NCBI RefSeq assembly: GCF_018129065.1
Contig: NZ_JAAEDM010000006.1
Span: 1 to 64,000 of the forward strand
Source of the DNA: Neoroseomonas soli
GTDB taxonomy: Bacteria; Pseudomonadota; Alphaproteobacteria; Acetobacterales; Acetobacteraceae
Reading direction: 5' to 3'
Length of the DNA: 64,000 nucleotides
Positions within the stretch are counted from its first letter, which is position 1. Each line of letters begins with the position of its first letter. The translations under genes and the position numbers were made by a program. Of this stretch, positions 1 through 7,019 are shown piece after piece. A model generated the notes under the pieces. It did not search any database, was not told where the DNA came from, and saw only the letters and a program-made list of their open reading frames with translations.

Positions 1-1
1 C

Positions 2-184
2 CAGCGGGCCGGCGTCGCCGCCATCGGCCTCGGTACGGTGATCCTGCTCGACGCCGCGCTCGGCCTCGCCTTCGCGGTCACCGGCCTCGCCGCCGCCCGC
101 GCGCCCCGCGGCGCGGTCGAGCAGGCCGTCGCCCTGCCGGTGCTGGCCTGGATGGCGGTGCTGCCCTTCCTCGTGCGACGCTAG
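2..184 (+). CDS. C-terminal end of a membrane protein (partial)
   Basis: An open frame enters from the left edge and ends at TAG 182-184, giving 60 residues. It holds two hydrophobic segments (about residues 3-30 and 40-57) separated by a short basic stretch, and ends in two arginines, so it looks like the last two membrane helices of a polytopic protein. UbiA-type prenyltransferases end in a similar way, but too little is visible to assign a family. dinB begins 4 bases downstream, so the two may be co-transcribed. Confidence 0.55.
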   Translation, partial: QRAGVAAIGLGTVILLDAALGLAFAVTGLAAARAPRGAVEQAVALPVLAWMAVLPFLVRR

Positions 185-188
185 CGCC

Positions 189-1457
189 ATGCCGGCGCTC
201 TGCCGCGACTGCCAGCACCGTGCCGAGACCGCCTTCACCCGCTGCCCCGCCTGCGGATCGCGGCGCACGATCGCGCACCCCGACCTGTTCCGCCTGACCG
301 TCGCGCATGTCGATTGCGACGCCTTCTACGCCAGCGTCGAGAAGCGCGACCGGCCGGAACTGCTGACCAGGCCCGTCATCGTCGGCGGCGGGAAGCGCGG
401 CGTCGTCGCCGCCTGCTGCTACATCGCGCGCACCCGTGGCGTGCGCAGCGCCATGCCGATGTTCAAGGCGCTGGCCGCCTGCCCGGACGCCGTGGTCATC
501 AAGCCGGACATCGCGAAATACGTCCGCGAGGGCCGCCGCATCCGCACCATGATGGAAGCGCTCACGCCGCTTGTGCAGCCCATGTCGATCGACGAGGCGG
601 TGCTCGACCTCGCGGGTACCGAGGCGCTGCACGGCGCCCCGCCCGCCGTGGTGCTGGCGCGCTTCGCCCTCGCGGTGGAACGGGAGGTCGGCGTCACCGT
701 CTCGGTCGGGCTTGCCGCCAACCGGCTGATGGCGAAGCTCGCGGCGGAGCGCGACAAGCCGCGCGGCTTCGCGGTGATCGGCGCGGACGAGGCCGCCGCC
801 TGGCTCGCGCCGCAGCCGGTTTCCGTGCTGCCCGGGGTCGGGCCGGCGCTGGCGAAGCGCCTGCAGGCGGCGGGGTTCTCGACCCTCGGGCAACTCGCTT
901 CGCTGGCGCCGCGGGAGGCGGCCCAGCGCTTCGGGGAGGACGGCCCATCGCTGGCCGCCCGCGCGCGCGGTGAGGATGCCCGCCGCGTCACCCCCGACCG
1001 CGAGACCAAGTCCATCAGCGCCGAGACCACCTTCGAGACGGACATCGCGGCGCGCGAGGCGCTGGAGGCGCCGCTCTGGCGCCTGTGCGAAAAGCTCGCC
1101 CGCCGGCTGAAGGAGAAGGACCTCGCCGCGGCCGGCGTGACGCTCAAGCTCAAGACCGCGGGTTTCGCCACGCGCACCCGCGCGGCCCGCCTGCCCCAGC
1201 CCACGCGCCTGCCGGAGGTGCTGTTTGCCGCCGCGAGGCCGATGCTGGCCAAGGAAGCGGACGGGACGGCCTTCCGGCTGATCGGGATCGGGGCGCAACC
1301 GCTGGCCCCGGCCGATCAGGCCGACCTCGGCGACCTGGCGGACCCCGAGGCGCCGAAGCGAGCCGCGCGCTGGGCGGCGGTGGAGGCGCTTCGCGCCAGG
1401 TTCGGGGACGACGCCATCGTGAAGGGCCGAGGCCTGAGGAAGCGCCCCGGGGAGTGA
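189..1457 (+). CDS. dinB: DNA polymerase IV (Y-family, DinB) with N-terminal zinc-finger motif
   Basis: Error-prone translesion polymerase of 422 residues. The catalytic acidic residues are visible in AHVDCDAFYASVE (Asp42) and in SIDEA (Asp135, Glu136). A helix-hairpin-helix region (LPGVGPALAKRL) and a little-finger domain follow. The first 25 residues carry two Cys-x-x-C pairs (C5/C8 and C19/C22), a short zinc-ribbon-like extension found on many alphaproteobacterial DinB proteins and absent from E. coli DinB. No LexA-type operator was recognised in the 4-base gap to the preceding gene. The assignment is secure. Confidence 0.95.
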   Translation: MPALCRDCQHRAETAFTRCPACGSRRTIAHPDLFRLTVAHVDCDAFYASVEKRDRPELLTRPVIVGGGKRGVVAACCYIARTRGVRSAMPMFKALAACPDAVVIKPDIAKYVREGRRIRTMMEALTPLVQPMSIDEAVLDLAGTEALHGAPPAVVLARFALAVEREVGVTVSVGLAANRLMAKLAAERDKPRGFAVIGADEAAAWLAPQPVSVLPGVGPALAKRLQAAGFSTLGQLASLAPREAAQRFGEDGPSLAARARGEDARRVTPDRETKSISAETTFETDIAAREALEAPLWRLCEKLARRLKEKDLAAAGVTLKLKTAGFATRTRAARLPQPTRLPEVLFAAARPMLAKEADGTAFRLIGIGAQPLAPADQADLGDLADPEAPKRAARWAAVEALRARFGDDAIVKGRGLRKRPGE

Positions 1458-1514
1458 TCCTTGGACCTGCCTTTCGCCATCAGTTTCCAAGGGATCAAAA
1501 AAGGGAGGGGGATT

Positions 1515-1536
1515 CGGGGGAGGTTCTCCTCCCCCG
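1515..1536. terminator. GC-rich hairpin between convergent genes
   Basis: Nine-base arms CGGGGGAGG and CCTCCCCCG enclose the loop TTCT, between the convergent ends of dinB (1457) and the JmjC gene (1541). An A-rich run lies just to the left (about 1497-1502), which on the minus strand reads as a T-rich tail, so it could terminate minus-strand transcripts. The same 22-base hairpin with similar flanks recurs at 6970-6991. Confidence 0.6.
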
Positions 1537-1540
1537 ACCT

Positions 1541-2719
1541 TCAAGCCCGTTCCAGCAGCCCGGCCCTGGCCAGCCTGCGGCAGAACTTCAGCGCCCCCTC
1601 GCCGAGTTCCTCCGCCGTGGCGCCATCCTCCAGCGCCTGCAGCCAATCGAGTTCCTGCGCGCTCAGCGTCTCCACCCCGCCATACCAGCGCAGGGCCGCG
1701 CCGCCTTCGGGAAGCGGGACCAGCGTGTGGTGCATGGTTTCCGACAGGCGCAGCCTGTCCATCGCCGCCGGCGGCCTCGTCGTCAGCGAGCGCCCGGGCA
1801 GGGAGAGCCGATCCTGCGTCACGCGGTCGAGCGCCGCGACCGCCAGCCGTTCCGCCAGGCCCGGCTTCGCCAGCGCGTCGAGCGCCGCGCGCAGCCTTGC
1901 CTCCACCGCCGCGACGCCGTCGGGTTCCGCCAGGCGCCAGGTCGGCATGGCGGCGCGCAGGGCGGGTTCCTCGGGTTCCAGGTCGGCGAGCAGTTGGCGC
2001 AGCATCTCGCCCAGTCCGGGTTCGAGCAGCCCGATGGTGATGTGCAGGGACGGATCGGCGCCTTCCTGTACCATCGCCTCGTGCATCACGCCGCGCGGCA
2101 GGTAGAGCGCGTCTCCAGGCGCCATGACCAATTCGTGCGCTTCGCCCTCGGTCGCGGCGTTGTTGGACCACGGCGTGTGGCGCGTCGGCGCGGCGTAGGG
2201 GATCGCGTCCCACACCCGCCACGCCTTGCGGCCGGAGACCTGCAGCACCAGCACGTCATGGGTGTCGAAATGCACGCGGAAGCCCTGCGCCCCCGGCGGC
2301 GTCATGTAGATGTTGGCCTGAACGCCGTGCAGGAAGGCCTTTTCCAGCCCGCGGCAGAAGCGCGCGAGCGGCGGATGGATCTCGTGGAACTGGGAGACGA
2401 CGAGGCTCGCCCCGTCGTCGTGGCGCGCGAGCAGCCGCGGCAGGTCCACGCGGTCGCTGCCATCCTCGAGGTATTCCTCGTGCGGCACCGCGGCGCTGCC
2501 CGTGCGCGCGCCGTCGGCCATCGAGACGCGCGGCGTGCGCGCCGCGTCGGTGCGCAGGAACGCGTCGAGGTCAGCAATGGAAAGCAGCCCGGCGTAGCGA
2601 TCGGGGTCGTTGCCCGGAAACATCCTCCAGGCCGTGCCTTCCCGGAGCGCGATGCCGTCCTCGAGGGACAGGGAACCGAAGGCGAGGGTCCAGGATCCCT
2701 CGGCAAGTGTCGTCGTCAT
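1541..2719 (-). CDS. JmjC/cupin-4 family Fe(II)/2-oxoglutarate oxygenase (RoxA/YcfD-like)
   Basis: A 392-residue protein resembling the bacterial ribosomal-oxygenase/JmjC family (cupin_4), whose characterised members hydroxylate arginine or histidine side chains of ribosomal proteins. The metal triad is intact: HFDTHD supplies His150 and Asp152, and LPRGVMHEA supplies His213. The C-terminal 80 residues look like the helical, winged-helix-like tail of that family. Its ATG overlaps the stop of the upstream repeat-protein gene (ATGA at 2716-2719) and is preceded by GGAAGGA, so it is the last gene of a coupled four-gene set. Family membership is seen in the sequence; that the repeat proteins are its substrates is inference from the coupling. 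Confidence 0.85.
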   Translation of the reverse strand: MTTTLAEGSWTLAFGSLSLEDGIALREGTAWRMFPGNDPDRYAGLLSIADLDAFLRTDAARTPRVSMADGARTGSAAVPHEEYLEDGSDRVDLPRLLARHDDGASLVVSQFHEIHPPLARFCRGLEKAFLHGVQANIYMTPPGAQGFRVHFDTHDVLVLQVSGRKAWRVWDAIPYAAPTRHTPWSNNAATEGEAHELVMAPGDALYLPRGVMHEAMVQEGADPSLHITIGLLEPGLGEMLRQLLADLEPEEPALRAAMPTWRLAEPDGVAAVEARLRAALDALAKPGLAERLAVAALDRVTQDRLSLPGRSLTTRPPAAMDRLRLSETMHHTLVPLPEGGAALRWYGGVETLSAQELDWLQALEDGATAEELGEGALKFCRRLARAGLLERA

Positions 2720-3150
2720 CTGATCCTTCCGCGGCCCGCGGCGTCGCGCGGGTCGCTGTCCGAATAGCCTGTATGGGGCCGACCGCGCCCGGCGCCGTCA
2801 CGCGGGTCGCTGTCGGAATAGCCGGTGCGGGGCCGCCCCCGTCCGGCCGAGTCGCGCGGATCGCTGTCCGATTGGCCCGTATAGGGCCTTCCGCGCCCGG
2901 CGGCATCCCGCGGGTCGCTGTCCGAGTAGCCGGTGCGGGGGCGGCCGCGGCCCGCGGCGTCGCGCGGATCGCTGTCGGAATATCCCGTCCGGGGGCGCCC
3001 ACGCCCGGCGGCATCCCTCGGGTCGCTGTCGGAATAGCCGGTCCGGGGCTGCGCCGTGGCTGCGGCTGGCGCGGCGGCGGCGGCAGGGACGGCGAAGACC
3101 AGCAGCCGCCGCCCGAGGCGGCTGCGGCGTGTGGTCTCGTCGTCGCTCAT
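2716..3150 (-). CDS. Tandem-repeat secreted protein, 18-residue D-x-D-P-x-D repeats (repeat protein C)
   Basis: A 144-residue protein of unrecognised function. Residues 1-20 are polar with a basic RLGRRLLVF stretch, followed by an alanine-rich hydrophobic segment ending in ATAQ, a likely signal peptide with a cleavage site near residue 34. The rest is six near-identical 18-residue repeats (RTGYSDSDPRDAAGRGRP). No other domain is present. The start lies 25 bases after the stop of the upstream paralogue with no strong ribosome-binding site, suggesting coupled translation, and the stop overlaps the JmjC gene. Paralogues are at 3176-3745 and 3856-4329. The regular repeats and preserved frame argue that it is real. 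Confidence 0.75.
   Translation of the reverse strand: MSDDETTRRSRLGRRLLVFAVPAAAAAPAAATAQPRTGYSDSDPRDAAGRGRPRTGYSDSDPRDAAGRGRPRTGYSDSDPRDAAGRGRPYTGQSDSDPRDSAGRGRPRTGYSDSDPRDGAGRGRPHTGYSDSDPRDAAGRGRIR
2719..3045 (-). repeat. Six in-frame 54-bp tandem repeats in repeat protein C
   Basis: Each unit encodes R/H/Y-T-G-Y/Q-S-D-S-D-P-R-D-x-A-G-R-G-R-P. Variation is limited to a few positions (first residue R, Y or H; Y to Q once; A/S/G after the last Asp). The three units nearest the N-terminus are identical in protein, which points to recent duplication or homogenisation. Confidence 0.9.
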
Positions 3151-3175
3151 GGCGGCGCCGGTGTGCCGCTGCGCG

Positions 3176-3745
3176 TCAGCGCCAGCCGCGGCCGCGGCCG
3201 GGCGCGTCGCCGGGGTCGTTGTCGGTCACGCCGCGCTGGCGCTGCCGCCAGCCGCTGCCGTAGCCGGACGGATCGCCGGGATCGCCGTCATTGATGCCGG
3301 TATAGGCGCGGCGCTGCGGTGCGCGGTTGCCGCGGCCATTGCCGGCGCCGTCGTTCGGGTCGGCATCGGTGATGCCAGTGCCGCGGCGATAGCCGCGGCC
3401 ATTGCCGGCGCCGTCGTTCGGGTCGGAATCGGTGATGCCGGTGCCGCGACGGTAGCCGCGGCCATTGCCGGCGCCGTCGTTCGGGTCGGAATCGGTGATG
3501 CCGGTGCCGCGACGGTAGCCGCCACGGCCATAGCCGGCGCCGTCGTTCGGGTCGGAATCGGTAAGGCCGGTGCGATACTGGACGGGCGTCGGCTCGATCG
3601 CCTTGGCAGCCGGTGCGATGGCCGCGGTCGCCGCAGCGCCACCGGCCGCGGCGAGGCGCAGGACCAGCAGGCGTCGCCCCAGGCCCCGTCCCTCATCCCG
3701 TTCCGTATCGCCAGGCGCTGCCTTCGCGACGTCCTTCTCCGTCAT
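3176..3745 (-). CDS. Tandem-repeat secreted protein with TGITDSDPNDGAG repeats (repeat protein B)
   Basis: A 189-residue protein taken from the ATG at 3745; an upstream in-frame ATG at 3775 would add ten residues unlike the paralogues. The N-terminus has an acidic start, then GLGRRLLVLR and an alanine-rich hydrophobic stretch, matching the head of the two neighbouring paralogues. From about residue 58 there are six repeats of the form TG-I/L-T-D-S/A-D-P-N-D-G-A-G-x-G-R-G, the last two more divergent (NDGDPGDPSG and TDNDPGDAPG). It ends in GRGRGWR, close to the end of repeat protein A. Function unknown. Confidence 0.75.
   Translation of the reverse strand: MTEKDVAKAAPGDTERDEGRGLGRRLLVLRLAAAGGAAATAAIAPAAKAIEPTPVQYRTGLTDSDPNDGAGYGRGGYRRGTGITDSDPNDGAGNGRGYRRGTGITDSDPNDGAGNGRGYRRGTGITDADPNDGAGNGRGNRAPQRRAYTGINDGDPGDPSGYGSGWRQRQRGVTDNDPGDAPGRGRGWR
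3179..3574 (-). repeat. Six tandem repeats in repeat protein B
   Basis: Units of about 60-63 bp encode RRGTGITDSDPNDGAGNGRG with small variations. Two central units are identical in protein. The last two units are degenerate, but all keep the D-x-D-P-x-D spacing and most keep the following Gly/Arg-rich segment. Confidence 0.9.
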
Positions 3746-3855
3746 GGCCTCGTGCACTCCATTTCCCCACGGCAATCATCGGCTCTCCGCGGCGGTTTCC
3801 GCAAGAGTCGTGAGGGAATGCTAAGTGCGCCGGCGCACAATGGCGCCGAAGCGTT

Positions 3856-4329
3856 TCACCAGCCGCGGCCGCGCCCCGGCGCATCGCGCGGGTCGCTATC
3901 CGATATCTGCCGGCGATAGCCTCCGCGGCCATAGCCCGCGCCGTCGCCGGGATCGGCGTCGGTGTAGCCGGTGCGTGCGCGGCCGCGGTAGCCGCCGCGG
4001 CCATAGCCCGCGCCGTCGCCGGGGTCGGAATCGTTCACGCCGGTGTAGACGCGGTTGCCGCGATAGCCGCCACGGCCCTGTCCGGCCCCGTCGTTCGGGT
4101 CGGCATCCGTGAGGCCGGTGCCGCGGCGATAGCCGCCGCGCCCAAAGCCCGGGCCGTCATTCGGGTCGGCGTCGGTGTAGCCGGTGCGTGCCGGCCCCGG
4201 GGCATAGACCGCCCCCCCCGGCGGCGGCATCACGCAGCCGGCCAGGGCCGAGCCCGCGACCCCAACGCCGGCGATGCGCAGCACCAGCATGCGGCGCCCA
4301 AGTCGCGGTCTGTCCTTGTCGTCTTCCAT
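3856..4329 (-). CDS. Tandem-repeat lipoprotein-like protein (repeat protein A)
   Basis: A 157-residue protein; ATG 4329 is chosen because GAGGAAGG lies 8 bases upstream (an in-frame ATG at 4347 lacks this). The head is PRLGRRMLVLR, then a hydrophobic segment ending in the lipobox SALAGC (Cys32), so this member is probably a lipoprotein whereas B and C look soluble after cleavage. Five repeats follow, TG-Y/L/V-T/N-D-A/S-D-P-N/G-D-G-x-G-x-GRGGYR, and the protein closes with SDSDPRDAPGRGRGW. It is the first gene of the minus-strand set A, B, C, JmjC oxygenase and is divergent from tctC. Confidence 0.75.
   Translation of the reverse strand: MEDDKDRPRLGRRMLVLRIAGVGVAGSALAGCVMPPPGGAVYAPGPARTGYTDADPNDGPGFGRGGYRRGTGLTDADPNDGAGQGRGGYRGNRVYTGVNDSDPGDGAGYGRGGYRGRARTGYTDADPGDGAGYGRGGYRRQISDSDPRDAPGRGRGW
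3859..4188 (-). repeat. Five tandem repeats in repeat protein A
   Basis: Units of roughly 60-75 bp encode the same core as in the two downstream genes, with linkers of varying length (for example RGNRVY and RGRAR) between units. The unit is more diverged within this gene than within B or C. Confidence 0.85.
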
Positions 4330-4492
4330 CAGTGCGGCCTTCCTCACGATTCACGGCATCCTCGCGGGGCACGCCCGTCGGGGCAAGTGCCGGGCGTGCC
4401 GCGGCGGCAAACAGGCGGTTTTGCCCTTGGCGGCCGCCATGGCCCGAGCGCAGACTCCACCCCACCACGAGGACAACGCCGGACCACCGAAC

Positions 4493-5455
4493 ATGACACA
4501 ACGCCGCACCCTTCTCGCCGCGACCGCTGCGCTCGGCCTCACGCCCGGACTGGCGCGCGCGCAGCAGCGCTTCGCCAGCATGTACATGTTCATCCCCGCC
4601 GGTCCCGGCGGCGGATGGGACGGCCTCGGCCGCGCGGTCGAGCAGGTGGCGCGCGGCGCCGGCCTGGTCGGCAGCTTCCAGTTCGAGAACGTGGGCGGCG
4701 CCGGCGGCACCGTGGGCCTGCCGCGCTTCGTCGCCCAGCGCCGCGGCCGCGGCGACGCGCTGATGGTCGGCGGCGCGGTGATGGTCGGCGCGGTGCTGAC
4801 CAACCGCACGCCCGTGGGCATCAAGGACGTGACGCCGATCGCGCGCATGACGACCGAACCCGGCGTCATCGTCGTGCCGGCGAATTCCGAGTTCCAGAAC
4901 CTGCGCGGCTTCCTCGATGCGCTGAAGGCCAATCCCGGCGCGGTCTCGGTCGGCGGCGGCAGCGCCGGCGGCATCGACCACATCACCCTCGGGCTGATGC
5001 TGAAGGCGCAGGGGCGCAACGCGCGCGAGGGATCCTATGTCGCCTTCGCCGGCGGCGGTCCGGCCCAGGCCGCGATCCTCGGCGCGCAGGTCAAGGCGGG
5101 CATCTCCGGCGTGTCGGAATTCTCCGAGCAGATCGCCGCGGGGCGGATGCGCGCGCTGGCGACCACCGGCGACACCCGCAGCCTGACAGGCGTGCCGACG
5201 CTGAAGGAAAGCGGCCTCGACATCGTCATCGGCAACTGGCGCGGGCTGTTCGGCGCGCCGGGCATCAACGCCGCGCAGCGCCAGGCGCTGGTGGACTTCA
5301 CCACCGCGCTGCACGCCCTGCCGGCGTGGCGGGACCTGATGAAGACGCGCGGCTGGGACGACGCCTTCCTGACCGGCACCGCCTTCGAGGAATTCCTCGC
5401 GCGCGACCAGCGCGAGACCGAGGCGGTACTCCGCGACATCGGCCTGGTGACGTGA
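4493..5455 (+). CDS. tctC: Tripartite tricarboxylate transporter substrate-binding protein (TctC/Bug family)
   Basis: Periplasmic solute receptor for the TctAB carrier encoded downstream. ATG 4493 gives 320 residues starting MTQRRTLLAATAALGL with a cleavage site near ARA-Q (residue 24). The open frame extends upstream to 4274, but that part does not look like protein. IPAGPGGGWD is the family's first ligand-binding loop, and NVGGAGGTVG is typical of Bug proteins. tctB follows one base after its stop. The substrate is unknown; characterised relatives bind citrate or other carboxylates. Confidence 0.9.
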   Translation: MTQRRTLLAATAALGLTPGLARAQQRFASMYMFIPAGPGGGWDGLGRAVEQVARGAGLVGSFQFENVGGAGGTVGLPRFVAQRRGRGDALMVGGAVMVGAVLTNRTPVGIKDVTPIARMTTEPGVIVVPANSEFQNLRGFLDALKANPGAVSVGGGSAGGIDHITLGLMLKAQGRNAREGSYVAFAGGGPAQAAILGAQVKAGISGVSEFSEQIAAGRMRALATTGDTRSLTGVPTLKESGLDIVIGNWRGLFGAPGINAAQRQALVDFTTALHALPAWRDLMKTRGWDDAFLTGTAFEEFLARDQRETEAVLRDIGLVT

Positions 5456-5456
5456 C

Positions 5457-5969
5457 GTGACGCGGCGCGGGGCGGACGCGGCCGACCTCGCCGCGGGCGT
5501 CTTCGTCCTGCTGCTCGGCGGCGTCGCGGTCTGGGCCGCGGGCGTCATCCCGACCACGCCGCTCTACGCGCAGGTCGGGCCGAAGGCGGTGCCCTATGTC
5601 GTGGGGGGCGGGCTCGCCGGGCTCGGCGTGCTGCTCGTCGCCGCCGCGCTGCGCGGAGGCTGGAGCGCGGACCTGCCCGAGGTGGCCGAAGCCGGGCCGC
5701 CCAATCCGCGCGCGCTCGGCTGGCTCGGCGGCGGGCTGGTCATGAACCTGCTGCTGATCGGGCCGCTGGGCTTTTCCCTCTCGGCGGCGGCGCAGTTCGT
5801 CTGCACTGCGCGGGCCTTCGGCAGCACGACGCCGGGGCGGGACGCGGCGATCGCGCTGGCGGTCTCGCTCGCCGCCTTCTTCCTGTTCGTGGAGGCGCTT
5901 GGCGTGAACATCGGTGCGGGTGTCCTGGAAGCTGCCATCCTGCGCGCCATCGGGCGCGAGGTGATCTGA
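5457..5969 (+). CDS. tctB: Tripartite tricarboxylate transporter small membrane subunit TctB
   Basis: A 170-residue integral membrane protein starting with GTG one base after the tctC stop. Four hydrophobic segments are visible, near residues 10-32, 45-65, 85-108 and 125-155, as expected for the four-helix TctB subunit. It forms the membrane complex with TctA. The next gene starts inside its stop codon (TGATG), so the unit is translationally coupled. Confidence 0.85.
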   Translation: MTRRGADAADLAAGVFVLLLGGVAVWAAGVIPTTPLYAQVGPKAVPYVVGGGLAGLGVLLVAAALRGGWSADLPEVAEAGPPNPRALGWLGGGLVMNLLLIGPLGFSLSAAAQFVCTARAFGSTTPGRDAAIALAVSLAAFFLFVEALGVNIGAGVLEAAILRAIGREVI

Positions 5970-6862
5970 TGCGGGCCTTCCGGTTCGTGACGGTGGACGT
6001 GTTCACCGAGCAGCGCTTCGGCGGCAATCAACTCGCCGTCTTTCCCGATGCGCGCGGGCTGAGCGACGCCGAGATGCAGGCGCTCGCCGCCGAGTTCAAC
6101 CTCAGCGAGACCACCTTCGTCCTGCCGCCGTCCGACCCGCACAACACCGCGCGCGTGCGCATCTTCAACCGCGTTGCCGAGATGCCCTTCGCCGGCCACC
6201 CCAACGTCGGCGCCGCCTACGTGCTGGGGCGGGAGGACGAGGAGGCGCACCGCGCCTACCGTTTCGAGGAGCCCGCGGGGCTCGTTGAGGTGGCCCTCGA
6301 ACGCGACGCGGAGGGGCGGGTCATCGGTGCGGAGGTGGCGGCGCCGCAGCCGCTCAGGGTCGGCGCCGAGCTGCCGGCCCGTATCGCCGCCGCCTGCGCC
6401 GGCATTCCCGAGGCGGAGGTGCTCACCCTGCGCCACGCGCCGACGCTTGCCTCGGATGGTGGCAACCATCGACTGCTGACGGAGGTGACGCCCGCCGGGC
6501 TCGCCGCCGCGGCGCCGGACCTCGGCGCATTCCGGCGGGCGGTCGCGGATTTCCCGTCGGAGACGCGCGGCTTCCTCTCGCTCTACATCTACTGCCGGGA
6601 CGGGGCGAAGGTCCGGGCGCGGATGTTCTCGCCGCTGACCGGCACCTGGGAGGACGCGGCGACCGGCAGCGCGGCGACACCGCTCGCGGGCTTCCTGCTG
6701 CGGCTCGGCGGCGGCTCGGAGGGCGCGTGGGAGATCATCCAGGGCGCGGAGATGGGGCGGCCGAGCCTGCTGCTGGCGCGGGCGAGGCGGCTCGCGGACG
6801 GTTATCGCGCGGCGGTGGGCGGGCGCTGCGTGCCCGTGCTGCGGGGCGAGGCGGTGCTGTGA
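5969..6862 (+). CDS. PhzF family isomerase/epimerase
   Basis: A 297-residue member of the PhzF/diaminopimelate-epimerase fold. The N-terminal signature FVTVDVFTEQRFGGNQLAVF, the catalytic glutamate in NLSETTFVLPP (Glu47) and the glycine-rich AGHPNVGAAYVLG are clear, as is the C-terminal TGSAATPLAGFLL motif. PhzF isomerises dihydrohydroxyanthranilate in phenazine synthesis, but most PhzF-like proteins have no known substrate and no phenazine genes are nearby. It lies inside the transporter operon between tctB and tctA, which suggests it acts on the imported compound. Confidence 0.88.
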   Translation: MRAFRFVTVDVFTEQRFGGNQLAVFPDARGLSDAEMQALAAEFNLSETTFVLPPSDPHNTARVRIFNRVAEMPFAGHPNVGAAYVLGREDEEAHRAYRFEEPAGLVEVALERDAEGRVIGAEVAAPQPLRVGAELPARIAAACAGIPEAEVLTLRHAPTLASDGGNHRLLTEVTPAGLAAAAPDLGAFRRAVADFPSETRGFLSLYIYCRDGAKVRARMFSPLTGTWEDAATGSAATPLAGFLLRLGGGSEGAWEIIQGAEMGRPSLLLARARRLADGYRAAVGGRCVPVLRGEAVL

Positions 6863-6874
6863 GGGCGACAAGGT

Positions 6875-6991
6875 CGGGGGGAGCGAACTCCCCCCGTATC
6901 CCCCCTCCTTCTTTCGATACTTTGCGGATCGCCGCAGGCGGTCCGCCCTGACAGAGAAGGGAGGGGGCTCGGGGGAGGTTCTCCTCCCCCG
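6875..6991. repeat. Pair of G-rich hairpins between phzF-like gene and tctA
   Basis: Two stem-loops stand in opposite orientation: CGGGGGGAG/CTCCCCCCG with loop CGAA at 6875-6896, and CGGGGGAGG/CCTCCCCCG with loop TTCT at 6970-6991. Between them, C-rich and G-rich arms (about 6897-6913 and 6955-6968) can also pair. The second hairpin is the same sequence as the one at 1515-1536. Because tctA lies downstream on the same strand, this may attenuate tctA rather than end the operon. Confidence 0.6.
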
Positions 6992-7019
6992 ACCTTATCT
7001 TCCTCGCGAAGGGTTTCGG

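Noticed and set aside
78-2222. 714-codon minus-strand open frame opposite dinB and the JmjC gene
   Set aside because: Arg/Gly/Ala-rich shadow of high-GC coding DNA; dinB and the oxygenase have full family motifs.
2719-4188. Possible CRISPR array or minisatellite in the repeat genes
   Set aside because: Repeats are contiguous multiples of three bases, keep a reading frame and lack unique spacers, so they are protein repeats.
2719-4188. RTX calcium-binding nonapeptide repeats
   Set aside because: The GGxGxDxLx pattern is absent; the unit is D-x-D-P-x-D-x-x-G with 18-21 residue period.
5969-6862. Phenazine biosynthesis
   Set aside because: Only the PhzF-like enzyme is present; no phzA-E or phzG nearby.
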